Source: Cyclostephanos tholiformis (taxonomy: Eukaryota; Bacillariophyta; Thalassiosirophyceae; Thalassiosirales; Thalassiosiraceae). Taken from it: 14,224 nt of DNA. Location of the stretch: assembly GCA_036939975.1 (NCBI GenBank), contig JALLPB010000611.1, positions 1 to 14,224 on the forward strand, in the 5' to 3' direction. The notes beneath the pieces are model-generated. The model did not search any database, was not told the origin of the DNA, and saw only the letters and a list, made by a program, of their open reading frames with translations. Positions within the stretch are counted from its first letter, which is position 1. Each line of letters opens with the position of its first letter. The position numbers were made by a program, and so were the translations under genes. Below are positions 7,095-14,224 of this stretch, one piece after another.

Positions 7095-9803
7095 ATGGAC
7101 GATGACGTCATCGATCGCCGTCGCCGCCACCAAGACGTAGGCGCATGCGACGACGACGATGTCAACGTTAATTTGAATGTCAATGTCGTATTGCCGGGAT
7201 GTGAGACGTCGTGTCTATTATCGTCCATATCGCCGCCACCCTCACTGTGCGACGTCGGATCGTCGAAATTCGTTACGTCGCATTGCATCAATTTGGAAAG
7301 GCTGGCAATGCAAGCGTTCGCGTCCGCGAGGATATGTCAGGAATATACATCGTCGAAAATCGTCATCAATGGCGGCGGTGATGGGAGTGGAAACGGAAGC
7401 GGGAGTGGGATGGTCGGGAATGGCGACGGTGGCGGGGAGGAGTACGTGGTGGATGCGATACGAGACGATCCGACCAAGGTCATTGACTTGATAAGGGCGC
7501 TTCTGGCGTTGGAATTGTGGAGGGAACGCGTTCTGTTCGACGATGGCCGCAATGGTCGTAATGGCGAGGGGGGGGGGGGAGATGGAGGAGATGGAGGGGG
7601 GGGCGATGAAGGAGAGGGAGATGGAGGAGGGCGTTCCACTCGGGGTGTCCATCACGACGTTGACGAAGTTTACGACGACGGTGGAGGAACGGAGGGCGAG
7701 GAGGGTTTATGTAGCAGCGAGGGTGGTGGGGGGAGGAAGGATACGAGGAGGGGAGGAGGGGGAGGACTAGCATATCGTCTGGCACACAACGGGAACGCCC
7801 TCAGGACATCGTTCATCATGCACGTGGAGACGACGATAATCTCGTTATTGGGTTTGGTATTCTATCGAGGCATACCTCCCGAATTATTGATGTCATCATC
7901 GTCGCTACCATCGCCATCGTCGTCGTCGCTATCGGATGCAGGAGGAGGAGGAGGAGGAGGAAGGAAAGGAGACGGTGGTGGAGGGGGGGATGACGATTGC
8001 GTACTCCTCTCGTTAATCGATTACTGCGCGAGGCAGCTGGTGAGTGTTGTGTGTTTTCGTCGCTGGATATATCTATATCGATATCTATATAATAAATATA
8101 TTCGTCGTTTTCGAATGATGACTGGAGCGGAATTTGAATGATTATTTTTCTTCCGTCCTCTCACTGATGCATCCTGGCTCGCCCCCCCCCCCTGTCAACA
8201 TTTTACCAATGTAAAAAAAAAAACCGAAAAAAAGGTATTCCTTGGCACGCCAGAAGAGAGCAATCCGGCATTGCGACGTCAGCGCGATCCACCTCCAGTC
8301 GCCCATCGTCTTGGACGGACGCGATATGACGAGATACGCGACGCGTCGTACGATACCGCGTACAAATCGGCAATAGCGTCCGTGTCGTTATCAAGATACC
8401 TGATGGAGAATGCGAATTGCCTGGGATTTGGATTGCTAAGTAGGATATTGGAGGTGCACGACTTCCCCTTGTTGATGGCGAGATTGATCGAGGAGCCGCC
8501 GTGGACCAGGCGTCGAACGATAATCATCGATCCGGCATCGTCGTCGTCATCGGCGCGTGGGCGTAGGAGCGATGGTACCGGTAGTAACGGCGAGGCCAAT
8601 GACAGCAGTACGACGAGGAGTAAAACCGTATGGGAAAAGCTGGACGACAACAACGAGTGGAGGGAGGTACGGCCGACCGATCTCCTCAAATTGACGAGGC
8701 TTGAGGGGGAGCCTTGGCTCGCGATATTTCACGTGATCGCATCAGGGACGTGTCGTGAATCGTACCGCATCGATGAATATCGCAGGTCGAGGCTAATGCG
8801 CCTGCGCGGGTATATGAACGAGACGCTAATTGAGCAATTGCCCGTTCTCGTGGACGTGGCGCGATACCTCGACGAATTGTCGCTTCTCGGAGGGGGGGAG
8901 TTTTCGTCGTCGTATTCATCGTTAGGGCCGTCGTTGTTGCGGCGCGTCGATACTTTGCGCGAGTCCATCGCGGGGGGTAGGATGTTGGACGAAGGGCACT
9001 GGGCAACGATCGCCAATGCCCAGTGGGACGAGATATTCTCTCGCGTCACCGATACGAAGGACGAGGATTTGCGTCGTATCGCCGTGGAGGTGTACGACGG
9101 AGCGATGGGAGACGCGAACCATATTGATATCGCGGGCAATGCTGCTAGCGAGGAATATGCCTCTTCTCCGATTGATGACGAGGGGAATGATGGTCCCGAG
9201 ATGGATGGGCATGGACGAATTGCGGAGGATTGGAGGGAGGCCCTGTCCAAGCCGATCGAAAAGGTTCTGCTTCAATTCACAGAAGACGGAGGAGAAAATG
9301 GTGATTCTGTTTCCACCTTCGAGTTAGTTCCGGCGTACGACAATGACGGTGCCGCCGGCAACGTTGCCATCACGGACACGCCCTTGGGTCCATTTCGAAG
9401 GCGTAAAATGTTCATTATACGAGCCGCGGGAGATGGCGAGGCAATCTATCCGCACGCCAAGGCCGTTGCTCATGTTCGATTCCGGAATGATACATCTATC
9501 ACTTCCTCCTTAGAATGCAATCCCGGTGAAATCATGCTATCCATGGACTCTCTCTTGCTCCCCACCGTTGTGCGCGACGACGCGTTCTGCGATAGATTCG
9601 ATGAGGTGGGCATCGAACTACCGGAGTCTACCTTCCGCCCCAAGGAGTGGCGGCAGCTCGGAGACGTAGAGAGGAGGAGCATAGTGCTCCAGCTGGGTTT
9701 TAGACGTCTTTCGCGTGGTATGGTACCGGCAGGGTCGACACTACTACGCGGGTATATTCTGTCCCAGGCTTTTGTCTCTCAACCTCATATAAACCACACA
9801 TAA
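7095..9803 (+). CDS. ZMYND10: ZMYND10 (DNAAF7) homologue lacking the MYND finger
   Basis: ZMYND10 is a cytoplasmic co-chaperone needed to assemble axonemal dynein arms. Exons 7095-8039 and 8235-9803 give 837 aa; donor CTG|GTGAGT, acceptor AAAG|GTATTC, phase 0. The ATG at 7095 is the first in frame; the open frame reaches 6993 without another, so an upstream exon is possible. Family blocks occur in order: NLERLAMQA (about 66-74), a DLI..LL..E.WRERV helix, HVETTIISLL, IDYCARQL ending exon 1, SRYL...LSRIL, FPLLMARLIEEPPWTRR (W405), NEW..V, LEGEPWLAIF (W476), LRGY.NE.LIEQLPVLVD (about 515) and HWATIA (W571). Gly/Ser/Asp-rich inserts interrupt exon 1. After about residue 607 the CxxC/HxxxC MYND finger is missing and an unrecognised tail of about 230 aa follows. 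Centric diatoms make flagellated sperm, which fits the role. Confidence 0.87.
7557..7765 (+). repeat. GGA/GGG-rich coding insert (Gly/Glu/Asp)
   Basis: Purine-rich low-complexity DNA in exon 1 of the ZMYND10 homologue encodes a Gly/Asp/Glu-rich insert between the WRERV block and the HVETTIISLL block. A similar G-rich insert is at about 7368-7440 and a Ser then Gly tract at about 7892-7993. The conserved helices flank these inserts, suggesting disordered loops. Confidence 0.75.
8040..8234 (+). other. Intron of the ZMYND10 homologue
   Basis: GTGAGT donor and A-rich AAAAG acceptor, 195 nt, phase 0. It contains an AT-rich TATATC tract, a C10 run near 8182-8191 and two A runs. It separates IDYCARQL from the next family block, and both flanks are alignable to the family. 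Confidence 0.8.
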
Positions 9804-9959
9804 CGAGAACGAGCTGATATGAATATTTCGGGCTGCCTCGTCCGCGTCGCAATCGTATCTACGATCGATTTGATTCAAGTATAGAAGTAGACAATGAAAA
9901 AAGCCGAAGACCATGATAAGTTTGTACAAAATTTATTTATAACGCGATACCATCAGATA
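9803..9959 (+). repeat. 158-bp direct repeat, copy B (3' flank of ZMYND10 homologue)
   Basis: Copy of 4114-4271 starting at the last base of the ZMYND10 stop codon (TAA). It contains the old phosphatase C-terminal codons and TGA, now out of use, plus the 3' flank. A fragment of the downstream short repeat family follows at about 9992-10018, so the copied block probably once ran further and lost about 0.4 kb. Confidence 0.9.
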
Positions 9960-10029
9960 GATTTCCTCGTGCAAGAGATGTTACAAATGCCACCCCCGAT
10001 GGAACCATACATATCGAATCGAAACCTGA

Positions 10030-10564
10030 TCAACTACTCTGTCTTTTGTTTCTTACTCTTGCTTTTGGTGATGCTGATTTTGGCTTTAATTCTTCCGACA
10101 TTGGTCCCCTCGGCCATCCCTTTTGGGCGATGCTCATTTTGGCGTTATGTTCTTCCGACATTGGTCCCCTCGGCCTGGCCTTTTGGGCGATGCTCATTTT
10201 GGCTTTAGTTTCTTCCGACATTGGTCCCCTCGGCTTGCCCATTTGGGCGATACTGATTTTGGCTTCATGTTCTTCCGATGTTAGTCCCCTCGGCTTGCCC
10301 TTTTTGGCGAAGCTGATTTTGGCATACAACTAGTTGTTCAATCTTTTCATAGTACTCGGTTGCAAATGGGAGATTTGAGTGCTCGAGGAAAGTAACCCGT
10401 TTGCCACTCCAAGATCGGACAGCAGCAGATACATCCTTCGTGACTTTAACAACCTTGTCGATCTGTTTTTCGACGGTAGTGCTGTCGCACTTCACAAACC
10501 ACGGCTCTATTCGGGAATAGCATCCCCCCGAATCCTTTCTAGCACAAGTTTCATGATTCCACAA
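10030..10564 (-). pseudogene. Broken ORF with NUMOD3-like 20-aa repeats
   Basis: The frame 10329-10030 encodes four 20-residue repeats of the type RPRGPMSEEHNAKMSIAQK. These resemble the NUMOD3 DNA-binding motif (G..hSeEtKaKiS.a..G) known from homing endonucleases and some stramenopile and viral proteins. The frame has no ATG. The frame just upstream on the same strand (10564-10265) reads a Lys/Val/Glu-rich stretch ending YYEKIEQL and shifts into the repeats near 10330. That upstream frame has stops further upstream (about 10572 and 10648). It may be a decayed gene, or an exon with splice sites I cannot place. No endonuclease catalytic motif (GIY-YIG or HNH) is visible. Confidence 0.4.
10081..10320. 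repeat. Four tandem 60-bp repeats
   Basis: Four units with a period of exactly 60 bp share TTCTTCCGACATTGGTCCCC with few changes, then CTCGGC, TTTGGGCGAT and CTCATTTTGGC or close variants. A partial unit precedes at about 10069-10080. Because 60 is a multiple of three, the minus-strand reading frame is kept in every unit. Confidence 0.92.
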
Positions 10565-11171
10565 CTTTCACCTGCAAACGATAGAAAGAGACAGTTCATC
10601 CCTACAGACATAAATGCTTCCAATGCAATGTTATGCATGGTTACGCAAATGTCTCCCTCTTTTCCCGTTACACTTGGACAATATGCATTCTTTCCGAGTG
10701 GAGGTAGAGCTTGCAGACATGCAGGGCGTATATATGGCCACTAAAAAGTATTGTTGTCAGTGACAAGACAAGACCAAGATGCAAAAGAATAGACTATCTT
10801 TTGTTGTGCGTGCATCCGTGACATAGGCTAACATTCGCCAAAAATGGGGCAACTAATTGATTGAGGCGATACCAATCTCATCCGTCGCCGAAATAAGCAA
10901 CATACTTGAACCTATCCTAGTGTGATGTTAATGCACAGTGGATCGGTGGAAGAGAAGGCTGGTGCTATCTGATCCTCCTCTCTCTTACTCAAGTATTCCA
11001 TTTAACATTGCCTAAAATGAAAACTTTAGAGGAACTTAATATACTTTATAACGGAATCACACACACATGCCAACAGCAACTCCTTCCAGATGTTGCAAGG
11101 CGGCGCTACTTAGCAGCCAGCTTTGATTACGGATGTCGCAGGCAGGGTCTACCATACTTAAAGTCGAGGGA
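10565..11171. other. Intergenic region, no gene recognised
   Basis: Downstream of the secreted lysine-cluster gene. The minus strand at about 10740-10520 has one open frame (containing PPLGKNAYCPSVTGKEGD) that I cannot assign and that stops at about 10519. It may belong to the same decayed locus as the NUMOD3-like repeats. The rest, 10745-11171, is AT-richer and holds nothing I recognise except the probable 3' UTR. Confidence 0.45.
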
Positions 11172-13525
11172 CTATGAGCTCCTGAGATATCTACGAGACT
11201 TGCTGCTCTTGCCACTGCCCTTGCCAGACTTGCCTTTGCTCCCTCCCGCGCTCCATGATTCAGCCAAGTAAGTGGGATAGAAAGTGGGATACTCTGTGTC
11301 CTTCTCCTTGTGAAGCCACCCTCCAGTGGTGTCGGTAATATAGCCAGTGTCCTTCTCATTATGATGCCATTCCCCTGAATCCTCCGAAACAGCGGTGTCC
11401 TCATTCTTGGAATGATACTCCGCAATGAAAGTTGGAAAGAAGGTGGGATACTCGGTGGCATCAGTTTCGTACTCCACCATTAAATGTTCCTCGAAGGTGG
11501 GATACGTGGTGCCTTCAGGTTTGGCAGCTTTGGCCACGAGTCTACGAGACTTGCCGCTCTTGCCACTGCCTTTGCTCCCCTTGGTCCCCTTACCTGACTT
11601 GCCACTCCAACCCGCGCCCCATTCATCCGAGCCACTCCATCCCGCGCTCCATGATTCATCGACATAGGTGGGGAAGAAGGTGGGATAATCAGTGGCCATT
11701 TCGGTGTGATGCCATTCCCCATCATCCTTGGAGTTTTCCCCATCATCCTTGGAGTCGAAGTACCCGAGGTAGTCGTGAGTATAATCGAAGCTATAACCGA
11801 CGGTCTTCCTCCTCAAGTTGTCTTCACGATGAGATGCGGTCGTCGTCATGAGTCTACGACGGGACCACCAGCCACCCGATTTGCCGGACTTGCCGCTGCC
11901 CTTGCCGGACTTGCCGCTGCCCTTGCCGGACTTGCCGCTGCCCTTTCCGGACTTATCGCTGCCCTTGCCGGACTTGTCGGACCACCACGTGCCGCCCGAC
12001 TTGCCGGACTTTTCCGACTTGACTCCCTTCCCGGACTTGCTCCCGCCGTCCCCACTGCCACTGTGCCAACCACCATCGGTGTGGTAAACCTCGTGATGCG
12101 GCTTCTTGCGACCGCCGTCGTGGTCGTGGTGGGGGGTCTTTTCATCCTTAGAGTTGTATCCCCCATGAACGACGTTCGTGGAGGGAGGACGGTAATCCGC
12201 GCTCGCGCTTGCGGCGGCTGGGGGGGGGGGGGGGGCGACTCGTATCCGCCGTGATCGCTATCGTTCGATTTTGGTGGTGGATTCGGCTCGTTGTACGCGG
12301 GCACGTCGTCCCCCGATGGATAACTCGCGGGCGCGACGGGACCGGGTGCATCGTACGATGACGAAGGATAGGAACCCGTCGCGATGGGGGTGGGTTTGTT
12401 GGTTACTTCGATACCCTCGGTTGGGAACGGCGTCCTGATCTCCCCCGGGGTGGGTGCGATCGTCTTTGACGTGCCCCTCAATTTCTTCTCGTCGTCGTCG
12501 TCGTCGTCGTCATCGACGATCCCGTCGATCGAACTCGGTGGTGGAACATCGGCGCTATACCCATACCCGGATGGTCTCGCGTCCGTCGATGGCATGGTTG
12601 GGTTGTTCGTATCACCGAAGTCCATAGACATGACGACGGGTGGATTCGTAAACATCATTACGGGCGGGTTGGTATGATCCACTAATATTATCGTGGGAGA
12701 GAGCGTCTTGATTGTGCCGGAGGGCGTGGCAAGGACGGGGGGTAGGGTGGGCGTTCCTCCTCCTCCCCCTCCTCCCCCACCCTGGGCGACGGGCGGATCC
12801 GACGCGAATGGGGGTAAGGTCGTGGGTGCCGATATGGGCGGGATGGTATCCGTCGTGGTTCCGCCGCCTCCCTCGCCGATGATGATCGTCAGCGTGGCGG
12901 TGGCGCAATTAACGCTGTTCGCTTCGCAAGCTTCGTAGCCGCAAACGTCTGTACCAGGCGCATTCGGATCGTTGGGGGAGTAAACCACCTCGGTCAGATC
13001 GAGACTCACCGCGCAGAATCCCCGAGTTGGATTGGGCGATACAAGCTGGGTTATGGTCAATCCAGCGCCCACGTCGTTGTCCAGGACCGGGAAGTTCAAT
13101 TCCGTCAATGGTGGGGGGAGGGTGATTGCATCGTCGAGCGCAACGACCGCCTGTCCCTGTTGGAGGGGAGGAGTCGACTGCCTTTCGTTATCAACGTTGT
13201 CTCTGTTATGATCGTCGGCGTCGGTGTTTTCGTTTTCTTGATGGTCATTTTCAGCGACCGCGACGCCGTCTTCGCTCAGCTCGGTCGCATCGGGCGTGGA
13301 TGCGGAAGGCATGAACGTCGGCCAACCCGTTGGCGTGTACGTCTCAACCTTGGCCATTGTTTGGAATTGCAGTAGCTCCGATGGCGACGCCGCGGACGGC
13401 GAGGCGATGGCGGTGAAGTAAACGACCCCATCGTCGATCGTCTCCCCGCTCGCGTAGAAAGAGGAGGAGGAGGAGGATGACGTGATAAGGGCCGCGAGTA
13501 GGAGAGGGATATTCACGAACTTCAT
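11172..13525 (-). CDS. Secreted Big_9-like, Trp/Tyr-rich pentalysine protein (frameshifted)
   Basis: In the given sequence the frame from 13525 shifts at a C16 run (minus strand of 12220-12235). Downstream, the frame open to 11172 plainly carries on the protein; a run of 14 or 17 would join them, about 784 aa with 17. Order: signal peptide (about 1-26); Asp/Asn/Glu-rich spacer; Big_9/cadherin-like fold at about 126-217 (ALDDAI, FPVLDNDVGAGLTITQL, VYSPND, GTDVCGYEAC, CATATLTIII); long Pro/Thr/Gly region with an eight-Asp run; HGGY repeats; pentalysine cluster K497-K509 with five lysines three apart; 7-residue KSGKGSG repeats; WW pairs; two more Lys/Gly/Ser blocks; repeats with GEWHH, YPTFFPTY and ESWSAG. 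Each Lys block ends in SRRxL-like sites. Such Lys plus aromatic composition is typical of diatom cingulins. Function in silica is inference. Confidence 0.78.
11190..11740 (-). repeat. Diverged internal protein repeats with YPTF and ESWSAG
   Basis: Two full blocks have the order GEWHH or GGWLHKE, then DYPTFFPTY or EYPTFYPTY, then ESWSAG, then a Lys/Gly/Ser block and SRR. A partial block between them has EYPTFFPTF and GEWHHNE. This shows the C-terminal part grew by internal duplication. Confidence 0.8.
11880..11978. repeat. 21-bp tandem coding repeat (KSGKGSG)
   Basis: About four and a half units of CTTGCCGGACTTGCCGCTGCC on the plus strand encode KSGKGSG on the minus strand. The first units are identical at the DNA level, which suggests recent slippage; the outer ones are diverged (KSGKGSD). 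Confidence 0.9.
12220..12235. other. G16 homopolymer causing a reading-frame break
   Basis: Sixteen G on the plus strand (C16 on the coding strand) encode a poly-Pro stretch. Upstream the coding frame is the one from 13525; downstream only the shifted frame carries the Lys/Trp/Tyr motifs, and HGGY occurs on both sides (GGYESP before, HGGYNS after). A miscounted homopolymer is the simplest reason, with real length variation possible. Confidence 0.85.
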
Positions 13526-14224
13526 AATTCTATCCTTCCTCTCGTGTGTTTTTCAGTTATACTATTATTCTCCTTGCCAACCACCGTAGATTCGTAGAGT
13601 ATTATATTGCGTGTTCGTCGTGTGCGATGATCCGATGTCGTCGATGAGAGTGAACAGTTTACTTTCTGCTTGTCGAAAAAAGTATATTGTGTATGGGACA
13701 TTCGAGTGAGATTGTGAAATCGCAGAACTTGTCGAGGAGGCGAGGGGATAATATTATTATGGTGTTCGTGTCGGCATCATAATAAAATACACACAATCAT
13801 TAAAACAGCGTAATATCAAGCGATTCGGCATCAACTTTCCGAAGGGTCGTGTGCTATCCTTTTTTTGTCGTTGCTTTGGGAGAAAAAGACATGAGAAAAG
13901 TCACAACATTTTCATTAATTTGTGAGAAAGCAAGTTACAACTTACTCGGAAGCCAACTCCAAAAACCTCATTCCACCGAACAAGGGGTAGGAATAAGACA
14001 AACTATGGTACCGCTCAAAAAAACTGTCCGCGCAATACCGGTCGATTTATGGGCCAAAAGACGGAATTCAGTCTATTAGAAAAAAACACATAACTTGCTG
14101 GGAAATACACATATCTGATAAAACAATATTATCTGCAGATAGAGCTCGAGGAGAGCTTTCCAACGGTGCATAGTTTGCCTAAGTAAATTTTAACAAGAAC
14201 ATAACGAAAATCTAGGTGAAAGCT
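13526..14224. other. Upstream region of the secreted lysine-cluster gene
   Basis: The first 200-300 bases from the gene side should hold its promoter and 5' leader; no clear TATA box or motif can be defended. The remainder is AT-rich with no supported gene. The ORF at 13849-14079 lacks recognisable protein character. Confidence 0.5.

Noticed and set aside
10081..10320. CRISPR-like array
   Set aside because: Units are contiguous 60-bp repeats with no unique spacers and they encode a regular 20-aa motif.
13005..13020. GCG|GTGAGT donor-like site in the secreted protein gene
   Set aside because: It lies inside the Big_9-like domain, where continued reading gives the expected strand pattern (CAVSLDLTEVVYSPND).
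13849..14079. 76-aa plus-strand ORF near the right edge
   Set aside because: No recognisable features and AT-rich composition unlike the neighbouring genes.

Overview
The window looks like nuclear DNA of a centric diatom, probably Thalassiosira-like. The evidence is protein-coding genes split by short GT-AG introns (140-200 nt), heavy coding microsatellites and homopolymers, two genes for lysine-cluster proteins of the silaffin/cingulin style used in silica cell walls, and a dynein-arm assembly factor, which fits a lineage with flagellated sperm. The species call is inference; no rRNA, tRNA or organelle gene is visible.

Layout. 1-1099: no convincing gene; an ATGGCT hexamer array, a short hairpin and an interstitial telomere-type CCCTAA tract. 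1100-4133 (+): a four-exon membrane-anchored histidine acid phosphatase. 4134-4786: intergenic, with a 158-bp block copied at 9803 and a small family of ~45-70 bp repeats. 4787-6164 (-): a two-exon signal-anchor protein with nine lysines spaced exactly every third residue. 6165-7094: intergenic between two divergent genes, with A-rich TGAC repeats and an inverted repeat. 7095-9803 (+): a two-exon ZMYND10 (DNAAF7) homologue that keeps the N-terminal body of the family but has no MYND zinc finger. 9803-10025: the duplicated phosphatase 3' flank. 10030-10564 (-): a broken ORF with four 60-bp repeats encoding NUMOD3-like motifs. 11172-13525 (-): a large secreted protein (signal peptide, Big_9-like Ig fold, Pro/Thr region, pentalysine cluster, Trp/Tyr-rich repeats with SRRxL sites), broken in the given sequence by a C16 run. 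13526-14224: no gene seen.

How it may fit together. The two minus-strand lysine-cluster genes are the best candidates for an undescribed biosilica pair: one membrane-anchored, one secreted and apparently cut at RXL-type sites. The neighbouring phosphatase has a lumenal catalytic domain and a DxxxLI sorting signal, so it probably works in the endomembrane/vacuolar system. A link between it and silica phosphoproteins is only proximity. The ZMYND10 homologue belongs to cilium assembly and is not obviously connected.
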